From Parelaphostrongylus tenuis (Eukaryota > Nematoda > Chromadorea > Rhabditida > Metastrongylidae), in contig JAHQIW010004602.1 of NCBI GenBank assembly GCA_019055375.1, positions 53,482 through 117,481 on the forward strand: a DNA stretch of 64,000 nt, read 5' to 3'. The notes beneath the pieces are model-generated. The model worked only from the letters and a program-made list of their open reading frames with translations. It ran no database searches and was not told where the DNA came from. Both the position numbers and the translations under genes were made by a program. Position 1 is the first letter of the stretch, and every line of letters begins with the position of its first letter. Below are positions 12,501-24,805 of the stretch, in pieces.

Positions 12501-15500
12501 AGGTTAGAGCTCTTAATAATGATTTTAAGATTGTCCTTGTTCTACCATTATGTATTAAAACTGGTGAAGTAGCGTAGATTGAGGCGTCTTTCGAGCGAAA
12601 CATGTTGAGTTCCCGCCTCTAGCGGGACCAAGTCCTTCCTCATTTTGTTGACATTTTTAAATACGTAGAATATTTGACTTCGAAAAGTGCAGTGTTTTTT
12701 CATCAGCTTGACCTATATTATCCGGAGAAAGTCTAGGCCGTGTATCATCATCTCATTCGAAATCAAAAGATAAAGCTATCGACGTTGCTTTATTTCTGAT
12801 GGATGCGCCTTGCATTAGAATTCATCAAGCATCGTGAGAGGTGATCAAATGCGTATCTCTGGACTCTACAACGATTCGCGGTGACCTATACCGATGTATT
12901 AAGTCAATGTGTGAGCGCTGCATCCTCTCAGAGAAGTCTAGTATCAATTCGACGACTACAGAGGGATAGCGTTTGTGAGCCTTGAGCTCGCGGAATCGAA
13001 CCATTGACCAACGTGTATCTCGCCACCAGTCATTTAGAACCACCGAACCATGCGCGCCATTAATTTATTTGCTCTGAAGGATTAGAGTGAGTGCGAAACT
13101 CAGCAAGGAACTTTATCCTTTTGTTCATCACACACTCTTTCAGTTTGTAGACGACCATCTCATTCTATATGATGAGAATTTGATAGCTTCTTTTGTAATT
13201 TCTCGTTTTATTGTAGACGATCTTGTCGTTCCAAGACCAGTGTTGTCGTGGATATATATCCTATTTCAGGTCGCAACGAAAATATATCCTATCGCTATGA
13301 AATACGACTCTAGATTCGGAGATCCATTCTGGAATAGCTCTTCGCAGTCGTGGTGTGAATATATGTTTCGTATGATGACTTCATGGGCGATAATATGCAA
13401 TGTGTACTATTTGGCTCCCATGGAGAAACTGGTAATGCTGCTTTCTTTTGTCGCAGTCTTTCTATGTAAAGTTGTAATCGATTTGTTACTTGGTACACCA
13501 TAAAAAATGAAGCATAAAATTCTTGGCGTTCACCAATCCCCGAGCGATGCGCTGTTCATCCAACTTCATCAAGCATTGTTTGAGGTGAATAAATGCATAT
13601 TTCGCCTTTACAATGGCTCACGGTGACCTGCTTGTCCATAAAATCAGTTCTACTATCGTTCGAGATAAATCGGCAACAATTCACCTATCCCTCAGTTGGT
13701 GGAAAGCTTGCTGAACTTGCGGCTCGGGATCGAACCGCTGGCCATGTTTGTGTGTCGCAAAATCCTGTAACCAACGCGCCACTCCCTCCCTTATCGTCGA
13801 AAATGCGAACCATAAATGACTGACACAATGTGTTTTCGTGCAGATCAATGTCAGCCATGTTTGTTCCATCATATTTTTCTTCGATATTATTAGGTCGGTG
13901 AAAAACTATTCTGGTTACAGGCTGTGCTGAAACTGCGGTTACTATCTTAATTTGCTTCAAGGAGTAGTAGAATGGTTGTCGTTGAATTTTGCTGAAACAT
14001 CTCGTGTAGTCGCGGCAGGATCAGCTTTGATCATTGCTTTCCCATGATTTCTGACGAAGGTGTTGCCATTATTGAGGTTGTGCTTATCGAAATGCGACTT
14101 TTTTACGAAACATTTTAAACTACCGCTGTACTCCACGTTTGTTAGTAGCTCCTAATCCAAATGGGTTGCTGATGTTACCAGTTGTCTCTGCTACTTTACG
14201 ACCCATTTTGAACTCATGGTTTGGCGCTGCTATTACTTTTGCACCAGCTAACATCCTTTCCATGGTTTTAAATAAATGTGATTTGGTCAGCAAGTAATGC
14301 GTCATTAGCAGCGCAACATAAATTACATATATTTGAGGGTATATTTCGATAACAAACGGAGCATCTCAACGTGCATATCACCATTACTTTTTTATCAACC
14401 TAATAACCTGATGGTTTGTCCATTGTGAATCTTACAAATGTGATGACTGCATTTAGTTTTCACCGTGAGTGGATTTCCGCTCATATCTGTAGGGGGATAG
14501 GTTGGCTACGTTGGTTCATAGCTATTTTTTGCGGAAGTTACCCTAAGCGAAAGTTTTTTTTTCCACTCCATCCTATCAAATATAGAACACTGAGTTCGGT
14601 GTCGAAGCGGTAAACAGCATGCGTGGCGCGGTGGTTAGAGGGGCGCTGTGATACACAAGTGGTCGATGGTTCGATCTTATCTCAAAGCTCATCAAGCCTT
14701 TCATCACTCCGGTGTGGGCGAATCACTGCCAAAGTGATGAGGGTAGCAGCACTGACTCGATGTATCGCTAGGCCACTGCGAATCATTGTAGGGGGCCATC
14801 AGATATGCATTCTATTGCCTTTGACAATCCTATGAATGGAGTCGAATGCTTGGCGCTTCCTCAAGGATTGATCAATGCCATGCGTTTTTATCCTTTGACA
14901 AACCGAGAAAGCTCTCTCCTCCACTTCAGCAATTAACAAGAGGGAGCTTTTTTAAGTGAGTTCAATTTATCGAGTGTGAGTGTACACTGACGCTGGTGAA
15001 GAGAGCGCGAACAAATGGGACCTTTTGCCTAAAAGAGAGGAGCCAACGCAGTATCGAAACACGTAATTTCTGTGCTCTAAAGCATCTTTTCGCCACAGTA
15101 AGTGCTAAATCGGTGGTGGAACTCGAATAGGGATAGTTGTTGGATATTCGGTGTTACCAGAAATATTTTCCTGAGAACGCTAGGCGTAAATGTATCTCCT
15201 TATAGGGTCTTACTTCCACTTCTCATTCTCGAATCACTATTGAGTTAATCATTGATCTCTGACCGTCACCATTCATTCCTCTTCCATTTGCAGTTTCTAC
15301 AGTGGAACTCCCTTAATGGTCTTAATGATTTTCACCGGCCGAAACGTGACTGGGCATCCTTCACCGATCCCCCATCCTGGATATAATCAGTCTTTCAACT
15401 TGTAGTAAACTCATCTCAGCTCAACATGAATTTCTCTTCAAAGAGATATAAGGTTTTATATTCTAGCAACACAAAGTTGTGCGGGGTTTTTTTTTGCCTT

Positions 15501-18500
15501 TAGGAAAAAAGTGACATTTTACGAAGTGTAGTTCAATCTGGCAGCTGCCGTACTTTCTTTGCGGATCTCAAAATCGTAATGTGTCTTTTGAATTTGCTGA
15601 AGCTTTCATCAATAATAAGATGAAAATCAATAAGTTTTTTGAATTGGTATATAAATTTTTAGAGAAGAAGAGGAAGGTCTCCAACTTCCGGCTACCTTAG
15701 TTGTCGAAGAATGTTATTTCCAAAAAAAAGCGATTTTACTAGTTTCTCATTCGCGCAGTAATTGATTTCTCTTGTCACTCAATTTTATATTTTGTTCGAA
15801 ATCGTTCCTGTTGATTGCAGGTGTCATATCAAGCTGATCAGTATAGGAAATCCCAACACGTAATTTGCGTACACTGAGAAATCGACTACTAAATGCTTCA
15901 GCATCGTAATTCATAGCAAACGACTTTTTTTCCCCACTACTCATAGGAGTCAGAATTGTTCAGAAAGTCTAAGAAATTACCATGAGGAATTTGGACATTA
16001 CAAGGGCATCAAAGGGAACATCGAAATTTATTAACGGTTGAGGAATATTGAAGTGTAGAACTGAAAATACGGGAAGAGGTGAGCTTATCACTTGAAATAG
16101 AGACCCTTCGAAATTAGTGTAGCCCTTGAGAACGACATATGTCACGTGAAATGCATACGTACTTCCTTGGTTTTTAGTCGAAAGAGCTTTTTATAAGACC
16201 TTTGGCAGTCATTTGATAGCTTTAAAAAGGGTGGTATCAACGCTTTGTTTAGTTCTCGGAAAGAGCTTCTTGATGCGCTGTAGCAACATAAAGAAAATTA
16301 TATTTCACCTTCTGTTATGTCTACGCTGTTTACGTTTAACTGAAATCTATGCTTAACTTTTCAGTAAACTCTTAGTGCTCATTTGATAGCTTGAATTTCG
16401 ACGATTTTGGAACTAGGTTTGATTTTTAGGGAGGTTTCCATAGCGCTGTAAAAGCGAAAAGAAAATTACGTTCAGCACCTGAGTTTTATATGCATATAAG
16501 AGTTCTATGCAGCAATAATATGGAAGAGTTTAAAGAAAATTGTGGAGTATCAAAGTAACACGAGAAACGTGGGATTTCTTGTTTCAAAACGGAAAGGAGA
16601 ACTTAACAAAATAAGTGAAATCGCGCGCGCTCAGCGATCTGTTGTCTTTCCGAACGGGTTAATTCCTGAGTAAGCGCAGCGAAAAATTATGCGTTGAATG
16701 GGTGGTACAGCCAAACGAGTTTAGATATTAGCCTTCAAGTGTTAACAGGTTTTTCATTGTGTTGATAAGTGAAACGCCGAGAAGTTCAGAACATGATTAT
16801 TAAAAATTTAATTGTTAATTATACACTAAAAATGTTGAGTGATTTGCAAAACATTCGACCTTCAGCGGAGCTGTAACCGCGTCTCACCGATACCCTAGCG
16901 CGCGCTGCCACTAGACCACCGATGCCTTTTATCCGCTACCACACTTTCTTCAAATCGGTGAAATAACGAGTTCTTATAGATTATTTTTCATTATTTTCAA
17001 GTATTTCCAAACGCTTATTGACATGCGTTATGTTATCGATGGCCTGCCTCCGAAACACGAGACGGTCTGGTTTCAGCTTTGTGTTTTTGTGTTCGTAATT
17101 GTAATTGTTTTTAGCCCACTGAGGATGCGGTGGAATTCGCTAGCCGTGTGAAGAAATCTATAGCTTTTCGAGGTGGACTGCTTGACCTCGAATGGGATGG
17201 TGGTCTCAAACGAACCCGGGTACATCCAAGATTGGTCGCCATGCAGCAAGAAAGGTGATGATTGTAGTTGATTGTTCTTCCATTGCTATTAGCATTTGTT
17301 GTTCGATCTCTACAGTAAGTAGACTGTAGGCAAGATAGTACTAAAAACAGAGTTCTCACTGAGTTTTTTTCATTCTTGTTAGGTATCACCACTTTTTAAA
17401 CCTATCCACTTGCGTATCTATTGATTTTAACTGTTGAAAACTATATTTATACTATTGTCTACACGACCCGTCATCTCAATTTGCTGTACAGCGGATCTCA
17501 GCTTTTTCACCATTCGATTCGTTCCTCGCATTCAACCTCAACGAAGGTCTTCGAACATTCCATATGTTGCCTTGGCTGGTGATGCGGATTCCGTCATTTA
17601 TATAAATATCGTAGAACGCTAGTCGAGACGATTTTCTTTGCTGTCTTCGCGGTAACTGGATTAAGACGTTTGTTCATGCGATATCCTGTATCATAAACCC
17701 GCTAGACCACCCCTTCGCTACTCCATCTACTATCAAACTGTGTTGACCTTTTGGGCACGGACTTCCAAGAAATGCACGACTGTTTGCTAAACTTTTTGAC
17801 CGAGTAGAAGCAATCCTTTAAAATGTTGATATTCATTCGATAGCTTGGGGAAGGGCGATTACAACACTGTACGTTGTTTTTAAATAGAACTTTTCAATGC
17901 GTCGTAGCAGCAAAAATAATATCATTTTTCGTATTCATTCTACTCTAGACTTTTGATAGCCATTCGGTTGTTCCATCCTCGATGATTTTGAAACGATTTT
18001 TAGTTTTAAAAAAAGGTTTTAAAAGCACGTTCTTAGAGTTTTAGAAGATTAAGTTCCGCAGTGGGAGTAGTTAACCTGTCGCTAGAACTCTATGGCGGAT
18101 TTATTGGTAATTTAAAACAATAGTAAAAGCTGTCATCCACAGAGCGATAGCAAGAAGTATATTCCATAATTCCACGGAGATCTCATTTTCTAAAGTACAC
18201 CAAAATTGAGAAATTTAGGGAGTTGTCGATGATTCGACATTGTTTTCACTGCTCCGTAAGATTTTTGATAAACTATTTATTGTGATCTAATTATTATCTT
18301 CTTCATATTCTAGTACTTTAAAAGTATATGGACGGATAGAGTAAATCTTAGATTATCAAAGTGTAATGAAACATGAAAATCTTTCCAAAACTGAAAAAAC
18401 CCGCATTGAAGTAACGGAAATTGCGCGCCCTTTTGTGATTTTCGTTGCCTCCAGTGATTTCTAACTCTCTTCTGTGGTACTCCATCATTTAATGATGATA

Positions 18501-18839
18501 ATGTCTCCTTAGAATCCCGATTCACCAAGTCAATGCCTACATTTCCATCGCAATCTGTGGAAATACGAAATTTTTGCGGCGTGCGACGTGGCGAACACTG
18601 GTGCATGTATATGGAACTCAGCAGTTTCATTTATTGCGACTGCTTATTTTTCTGATAAAACTCTCTTTGAAGGCCTTTACAACTTTATGGCACTCTATTT
18701 AACTCGTCTCACAGTTTTTTGAAGACTTGATCTGTATTAGTTATGGAACTTGAATATTTTTAGGTACGCCAACCGATTATCCCGTTACACTTCCAAATCT
18801 CACTCAAAAGACATAGAACCAGAGGATAACGGTAATTGA
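6583..18839 (+). CDS. acl-4/acl-5-like: Glycerol-3-phosphate acyltransferase, GPAT3/GPAT4 (ACL-4/ACL-5) family; 11 exons, 508 aa
   Basis: Exons: 6583-6753, 7582-7747, 8655-8779, 9396-9508, 9575-9748, 11444-11547, 12133-12319, 12394-12502, 13270-13431, 17115-17254, 18764-18839. All phases chain to one 508-codon frame. The family makes lysophosphatidic acid from glycerol-3-phosphate and acyl-CoA at the ER, the first step of triacylglycerol and phospholipid synthesis. Visible parts: a hydrophobic helix at about residues 17-39; a linker with EDEVTSRFEAEQL near 163-175; a second hydrophobic block at about 195-240 (VLWVLGFLFRYC); motif I NHTSPID with H291 and D296; motif II GLIQRAL near 318; motif III LPILIFPEGTCINNT at 358-372; motif IV YPIAMKYD near 389; a late block WDGGLKR near 463. 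All catalytic residues are present, and vertebrate GPAT4 is similar in length at about 456 aa. The start is the first of two adjacent ATGs; the second is equally possible. Which C. elegans paralogue it matches cannot be told here. Introns carry many repeats. Confidence 0.93.
6885..7550. repeat. Family E copy in GPAT intron 1
   Basis: Shares with copies at 50.0, 55.9 and 61.0 kb an ordered set of blocks: cttgtagtataagattcata, a gcactccacacgtg-like stretch, a gatcgatcgat...gtcgt block, a poly-C run with cctgcctacgcc, gcgcagtagccagagatttg, then ttactaaatgctcaaag. No open reading frame is conserved between copies. Confidence 0.6.
7925..8200 (-). repeat. SINE-A copy (GPAT intron 2)
   Basis: The inverse tail (ggtcaatccctgagggatgc), body and inverse head (agcatttctaaccacagcgc) are recognisable but diverged. 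Confidence 0.65.
8288..8560 (+). repeat. SINE-A copy (GPAT intron 2)
   Basis: The head gggcgcgtgtggcggag starts a diverged copy that ends ccacgcgctctatcc. It faces the preceding inverse copy, giving a head-to-head pair that could fold back. Confidence 0.6.
8935..9330. repeat. Family F copy (GPAT intron 3)
   Basis: Shares ordered phrases with copies at 16.1, 17.8 and 31.6 kb: a tttgatttt-like start, aagccttttcaatgtg, attcgatgactcaaat and an ataagtattctgcatg block. Diverged, no coding capacity. Confidence 0.4.
9928..10190 (+). repeat. SINE-A copy (GPAT intron 5)
   Basis: The head acgcgtatggcagagtagtt, a B box region with gcggtcaacgactcaa, the body gaccagatatgcattcag and the tail cgcatctttgagggatttg are readable. 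Confidence 0.65.
10265..11330 (-). repeat. SINE-A copy split by a mariner insertion
   Basis: The inverse tail half is at 10265-10375 (ggataaagttcttggagttg ... gaggtgaatcgaatac). The inverse head half is at about 11150-11330 (gcaccaaatcagtgctgct ... gaccactgtgccacacgct). The two halves are separated by the mariner relic at 10378-11155. Confidence 0.6.
10378..11155 (-). mobile_element. mariner/SETMAR-type transposase relic in GPAT intron 5
   Basis: Terminal sequences match the element at 1432-2013: ttttggcactagagcaataa on the left, and the inverse with ttacttctggtaaataaatt on the right. The minus strand encodes the first helix-turn-helix segment: YKLGCNAQGAFENI, then GSVSRRTAFPFFTEFRAG. These match the SETMAR-like pattern F-KLG-NA-EA--NI...GTVS-RTV--WF--FR-GD. 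Stops follow and the catalytic DDD region is gone. Confidence 0.7.
11715..12005. repeat. Inverted pair of tRNA-like heads (GPAT intron 6)
   Basis: At 11730-11765 there is an inverse tRNA-like head (gcgtgtgctacaactgcacc). At 11935-12000 there is a forward one (ggtggtgtagcggtagccgc, then ggttcgattcctgc). Neither has paired acceptor stems, so neither is a tRNA gene. Confidence 0.45.
12768..13062 (-). repeat. SINE-A copy (GPAT intron 8)
   Basis: The inverse tail (ataaagctatcgacgttgc), body (cgattcgcggtgacctata) and inverse head (aaccaccgaaccatgcgcg) are all present. Confidence 0.7.
13505..13785 (-). repeat. SINE-A copy (GPAT intron 9)
   Basis: The inverse tail (ttcttggcgttcaccaatcc), body (cctttacaatggctcacggtg) and inverse head (gtaaccaacgcgccactccc) are readable. 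Confidence 0.7.
13786..14617. other. Intronic stretch with no recognised feature
   Basis: Between two SINE-A copies in GPAT intron 9. Only short unsupported open frames are seen; no domain, RNA or clear repeat was recognised. Confidence 0.5.
14618..14895 (+). repeat. SINE-A copy (GPAT intron 9)
   Basis: The head gcatgcgtggcgcggtggtt with B box gatggttcgatcttat, ending tggcgcttcctcaaggattg. Confidence 0.75.
16110..16560. repeat. Family F copy (GPAT intron 9)
   Basis: Contains the diagnostic series catttgatagctttaaaaag, gctgtagcaacataaagaaa, aatttcgacgattttggaac and gcatataagagttctatgc. Confidence 0.5.
16828..16930 (-). repeat. SINE-B copy (GPAT intron 9)
   Basis: aatgttgagtgatttgcaaa is followed by the inverse tRNA-like head that ends in ctgccactagaccaccgatg. 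Confidence 0.6.
17455..17720 (-). repeat. SINE-D copy (GPAT intron 10)
   Basis: tgctgtacagcggatctcag, ttcctcgcattcaacctc, aaggtcttcgaacattcc and gctagtcgagacgattttc appear in the same order as in the 4.6 and 5.7 kb copies. Confidence 0.55.
17770..18180. repeat. Family F copy (GPAT intron 10)
   Basis: attcattcgatagcttgggg, gcgtcgtagcagcaaaaata and cctcgatgattttgaaacg follow the family F order. Confidence 0.5.
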
Positions 18840-21800
18840 AATGTTTTCTTTACTTTTTTTTTTATCAATTCCTCACATTGTATGTTGTATTGTATGGTTT
18901 TGCGATATACAATGCAACACATTCCGCCCGTTCCAAAAGGGGTGTGCAATTGGTGCACGATATCTGCGTGGACTCGTTTCAGCACGTGTTTTCCTTGGGA
19001 CCCTGAAAAGGCGCGGTGGATTGGTTTTTCAAGACGTCCGTTCTGTCGTTGTCCCAGAACGGAAGGGACGAAGAGTCAAATTTTGAGTCGGAACAGCATG
19101 CCAATTGATTAGCACATTTGAAAGGTTGTACAGTGGTGCATGGACATTACAATATTAACACCGAGCGTTATCAGGTGGATAGTGATCCTCTCCTCCCTCC
19201 CTTCTTTTATCTGTGTGTGTTACTCACCGACTGCAGTTGCTTCTCGGCTTGAAATGCCTGCATCACGAAACGATTTTCTTCCGATTTTATTCCACCGTAC
19301 CGCATTATCAAAAGCGCTTGTCGTGTGAGCATCATGTGAAAGTGCAATTCAACGAATGTAATATGGACAGTATAGTCATTGCAGGTGGTGTATATCTGCA
19401 GTTATAAGATGGAATGACTATTTTGCTGATTCAGTTTTGGCTAATGATTGGATGTGTCATTCACTAATTGTACATATCGCTAGTTTGATGCGTCAATCTA
19501 ACTTGATATGATCCAGTTCCTGGCAATGTACGATTTCTATTTCTGAGAGGTGTTATTTGTTTTGGCCGCCACATTCGTGCACCACCACTATTCCTTTGCG
19601 AATCTTGAGTTTCGATATCCTTGTTAGCATGGAACTTTGAAGCTCTGGCGTTGATCAGTCCATTAGAAATGCGTCATGCTTTTGACGTCATCGTATCGCT
19701 TGAGGTGACTAAATGAATATCTGTGCCCTTTACAGTGATTCAAGAAGATCTAGCGATATATCGAGTCAGTGTCGCTGTCCTCCCAAACAAGTCTATCACT
19801 AATTCACCGACCCCGGTGGATGGAAGGCTTGGTGAGCTTTCAGCACGGAGTTAAGCGAACGACCAGTGTGTGTGTGTGGCAGAGCACCTCTGACCACTTC
19901 GCTGCACATCCTTGTTGACATAACTTTGAAAATCTCTCGAAGTAATATAATGTTTCTTGGAAGGTTAGTTGCAAGAATTAGTAGCAGTTTGCCATAGAAG
20001 AGCAAAAATTTGTTGATCGTTCAAATTTAAGGTGTTTTGTTCTATACAAAACTGAAGGACAACTATATATGCCTCTGTTTTATGATGTCTATGTGGTTTT
20101 AAGAAAAAATCTAGTCTCACAGTTTGGTGATAGCGAAATGAAGAATGGCCGGTACCTTTTCCTTTGTTGCTGGAAGTTTTATGGTTGGAAATTAATAGTA
20201 ATGCTAAGAAGAAAAATAAAGTAGGTCGACGAAAGACGTGCCGTACAGAGCAAAATTTTTTAAGTATTTTTCCCAACGAGTTTTCTTGTTAATGAACAGA
20301 CAGTAATTTAGTTTCTTTTGGACGGTTTTCTGAACCATTTATATTCTTCTATCGTTGCAGATTCTGAGGGTGATGGTAGTGGTTGGTAGAACTTCATAAA
20401 GCAACATTTTCTTTAAACTCATTAACGGTCCATACCGATCATATATCTGGACACTAAAGGATGTTCAGATGTTTGTCAGTGGTCATATCACGTCAGCAAT
20501 ACTTGAATGGTGGCATCCGGTTTAGCGTTAGCGAGCAGCGTTTCGCAGTCTTATATATACTTGGCCTAACCATGCTTAGAGCTATCGATTTCAGAGTAGA
20601 ATTTCTCTAATCTCGAAGTATTCAAACTATCAAGAACTGTTGACGATCTTGGAGGGGTATTCCGTATACAAAATGAAAAGTTCATCTTGAGTTCAGCCAA
20701 AGTCACGCGGTAGGAAAGGCTACGACTTTACATGCCTTTTCTAATGCAAAGTCTTCAAAGCGTCCTAACATCAGTGCCGGCGGAGCTTTGGTATTGCCCG
20801 TTTTGAAATTTATTAGTTATAGGAGTACTTTCCAGCTGTTGTCGTATTCACTTCGCTGTATTTAGGGAGTCATTGAGGTTGAGATTTACAAACGCTCCTG
20901 TCACTGAGAAATTTCGTCTACCCGGAAAAAGCAGTGAGAGCTCACGTTTGAATGTTTGAAGAAGCATTGCATAGCAAAGTTAATATTCGTCCACTCACAT
21001 GCTCAGAATTGTGGTTGGGAGTGTACGACCAATGTTTGTTACTCTTTGTCACATAACCATGTTCAATGTTTTGAAGAGTTATTTGATACTGTTATTGCTG
21101 AGGTCTTACGCATATTGTACACATAATAGTAATTGCATAGTTCACCATTCACGTGTTCTTTTGATAGCATTCCATACTTTGACATTTGACACTTGTCTAT
21201 TGCGGTTTGTCATACAGATGTTAGTGATTTTTCTTCATGTATCAAGTGTTTCGTAGACATCCGGCATCCTTTCTGACATCTCAGTTTGTTCGTTTTGATC
21301 TCACTGATTTCAGGATTCCATCTTTCCACTAAAATATTGCAATTTCATAGCATTGCTTTACAATGTTCTCAATAAAACTGTCGTGTTTGTGCGTAGATCC
21401 GTTGATTTTATTAACTGAAGTGAGAAACGAGCTAACGCGCACTTATTTGGGTCGCATTGCTTGTAATCCAATCAACGCCTCCTTTAGTTCCTACTGAAAG
21501 TTCCCGTAATTATTCAGCAGCACTTTTTTTATGCTAGAGGATCCAATGAAAACCTCTTAGTAAGGTCTTAAGCGTTTTGGGATGATCAATTCCATTTGTA
21601 CGCGCAGTCATCTCATTTTTTCGTGTATGTCCTTGGTGCATTATCCAATCACAATCGCTCTCTTCGTAGTTGTATTAATTTCCATTCTCTAACTTCTCCG
21701 ATTCTTACTTTACATCTGTGTTCTCTTACGATTTCAATGTGTCTTCTCATCAATTCACATGAAGTAACATGACGGTTCAACCAGCTCTGACATTACACCA

Positions 21801-23530
21801 GTGTAGTGTGGGTGTTGAATGATTATCTGTGCAATTTGTCCTATCCTCTCATCAGGTTTGGCGTGTTGCGAAATTCCTACTGTGTTCTCTAGGAAGCTTT
21901 CTTGGAGATTAGATCGATAACATCTGTTGCGATAACCTCGACAGACTTAGTTCGTTGTGAGGTCGCCATTTGTTCACCCTTCCATCATCGTCTCACTTTC
22001 AGAACTCACGAAATACTCCCACTATATGTATGGAAACGGTCGAGATAGCAGCTAATCTGTGGAATATCTAAACCAGCTTTCAAGCAGGTTTCTCCACTGT
22101 AGTAACTCTATGGGTGCGCGCAATTCTTTGATGATAATAAGGAACTTGTACGTGTTGACGCACTATTCCTCTTGGACCTTCTTTTTGTCATCGATATTGA
22201 CAGTATCAATTTCTTAATAATACGCCAAGGGATGCGGATTATTCAAAGAAAACTCAGTTTTATGAAAGAGCTTAGCGCGAAGAGAACTAGATTATGCTGG
22301 ATGGATTACTGGTGGAGACCACATCATGCATATACGTAAGATCCTAACGATTGTATAGAGCGACAAAATGAAAGAACTCTCCAGAAAGAATTTGTAAGGT
22401 CGACCCTTTTTGTGTCTATAGCAGATATTTCTGTTCAGTCTGGTTATACAGACCTAAGTACCCTCTTATTTGCCCCAGCAGTTCTTCCTTTTCTGTGCTA
22501 TGCATGGATTGACACCTCGATCACATTGAAAAGTGTGTAATACCCAAGGCCATCGGACGATGGCTTACGATTGCGAATCGGCACACACAGCACACTTCCG
22601 GCTTCAACAGTCCAAGCGACTGATGATAACTCTGCGTTTGAGATTAACTGTACACGAACTAAAGATCGATAGGTCTAACATACATTGGAAAGAGAAGAGA
22701 TATGCAGCTATTAGAAAGGAATTCGAGTTAATCGAAACAGTCTTAAGGAAGAAGTCTTAAGAAATGGTCAAATTTATTCGTTACACGTATGAAGTTATCT
22801 CAATTCACAGCTGCTATGAACATTCCAGGTAAAGTCACGTGCTAAAATAATCGGCGTTTACAAGATACTGTTGAAGATTGAAGGAAATGTATGAATGCTT
22901 GAAGGAAGAACATCACTTTCTATGGCGATTGGTAATTTGAGTAGATATTTTGCATGGTTGTGTTACTGATATCATATACAGTTAATGACCGGGTATTGCA
23001 CAACACCATACTGATGTATTTTTTCTCAGGAAGTATATAAGCAGTATAGCAAAATGCTATCAACGGTAGTTCTTCGAGTCCAAATATTTTCCTTATTTAA
23101 TTTGGCGTATTCGTATGAAATTATTGTAACTTTTTCTTCTGTAGTATCGTTTTCGAAATATATTCATTTTGCCTCGTCATCCTAACTATTTCTTTCGCCT
23201 TTTCAATGTATAATGAACATCTGAAATTTCAATTTTAACCCAGTTTTTTCTTCGTACATGTCTGCACAAAAACATGTTAGCACGTTCTAGTAGTATTCCA
23301 GGAAGCTTTTCGAATTGCTTCGATCTACCATTTGCTTGAAAATTTCATTAGCATAATCTTTCTTCACAGCGTCCTTTTTTATGATTCGTTTAATAGTCCC
23401 CATCTTTTCAAATCTTTCTAGCACTTTTTTTGTCTCAATTGCCATTGTTGCTGCACATCTCGTCTAGTTATAGCTATACTGTCATGATCCTCAGGCAGTC
23501 ATTTCAATAAGAAATACTATCTGTTGTTGA
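18840..23530. other. Intergenic region, GPAT gene to next gene
   Basis: About 4.7 kb. A slightly GC-richer 18.93-19.09 kb island carries overlapping unsupported open frames. A SINE-A is at 19.64-19.91 kb. The stretch 20.3-22.7 kb is composed like decayed transposon sequence, but I could not place it in any family. No splice-flanked coding exon was convincing. The promoter of the downstream gene should lie near the right end; no motif was identified. Confidence 0.5.
19640..19910 (-). repeat. SINE-A copy
   Basis: The inverse tail (ggcgttgatcagtccattag), body and inverse head (gagcacctctgaccacttcg) are present. Confidence 0.65.
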
Positions 23531-23532
23531 GT

Positions 23533-23542
23533 GTTTTTCAGC
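23533..23542 (+). promoter_or_regulatory. Putative spliced-leader acceptor of the 23.6-41.6 kb gene
   Basis: tgtttttcag lies about 30 bp before the ATG at 23572, with no coding sequence upstream in frame. It is consistent with nematode trans-splicing; a cis-spliced 5' UTR exon is the alternative. Confidence 0.4.
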
Positions 23543-23571
23543 AAGTATACATTACGGTATAGGAATTACTG

Positions 23572-24769
23572 ATGAACTGCTGCGATACGTTAAGTCTACT
23601 TTCTACACGACTTCTCCTTCTGACATTACACTGTGCTTATGCGAGTTTATTTTACCGCACTTTGCTTAATGGAGAGAATTTCAAAGGCTTCTTATCGGTA
23701 GGTATCTCCGATATTTCGAATATCAGCTGTTTCATATGTTTGGTTTTACTGGAAATCAAATCACACACACTCACACAAGAGTGCACTTTTTTCTCCATTT
23801 CCTCGCGATAAATAGTTACCTGAGCATATTCTTAACATATTGCCGAGAAAAAAAAGATTCCACTCATTATTCATTGATTTTATTTATTATCCATTTGATG
23901 AAACGGATCTAGGTGTCGCCATTAGGGGACGATCAGTACTTGGTCTCTTTCTCTGTGAAACAATCCGAAGGCGACATAAAATGGTCGATTCACACGTCTT
24001 CTGCACCGTACGACATGGCTGTGATGAACGAGAACTGCAAACAAGTGAAGAAAAGTCCACATATTCTTCGGAATCTTCCACTAGGTGAAAGGACAGTGAG
24101 CGGTTCAGAAATTATTGGAAATACCATTGTCCTCAACAGCGGAGACAGTGTTCGTGCTCATCTACTACTTTTTATGTCTGGATTAATAAGCAGATATTAT
24201 AAAAGTTTAGATCGTAGCATGTGCAACCGTGATTTTACCTGGAGTGCCACTTCTACGAGTGTCGTTTCATGCCTCTCCTTTCGAAGGCCATATTCATATT
24301 GTTCCATTTCAAAATAAGGTGCGACATCCTTTTTTTCTGATTCGAGATAAGTCCGAATTTTTTGACCAATGAGATCTCGAGATTTTTACATTTATATATA
24401 CATGGATACTCGGACGGTCTGTCTTTACAATGAGTGTGGACCTCAGCACTTGATGATGTGCTGGTTTAGCTGTTCTGTTCTCCAGAGTCCCGAGGTAAAC
24501 CTACCCGTGGCTTCTTCAGGTCCTCATCACACTAGTGCAGTCTCCGGCTCTTGTGAATTAGAGGAAGATAACCGCCTAGTGGCTAGTAGCTACCAAGATG
24601 GTGGTCATTCCTAGTACGGTTTACTCTTAGCTGGGGTTCCCGAGGTGAAACGTCGGACACCGTTTCACGTTGTGTGGCCCTGATAGGGGGTTGAATCCCT
24701 GCCATACTTCGCAGCGCGACACCCAAGACCACCTCCCAGTCACGATAACGCGGTGGACCATTTGGGAGG

Positions 24770-24805
<36 letters not shown>

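Noticed and set aside
18841..19112. Overlapping 81- and 76-codon frames after the GPAT stop
   Set aside because: Two frames compete over the same GC-richer island, neither with a domain; it may be 3' UTR or a repeat.
20300..22750. Possible retroelement on the minus strand
   Set aside because: Composition suggests decayed transposon sequence, but no reverse transcriptase, integrase or terminal repeat could be identified.
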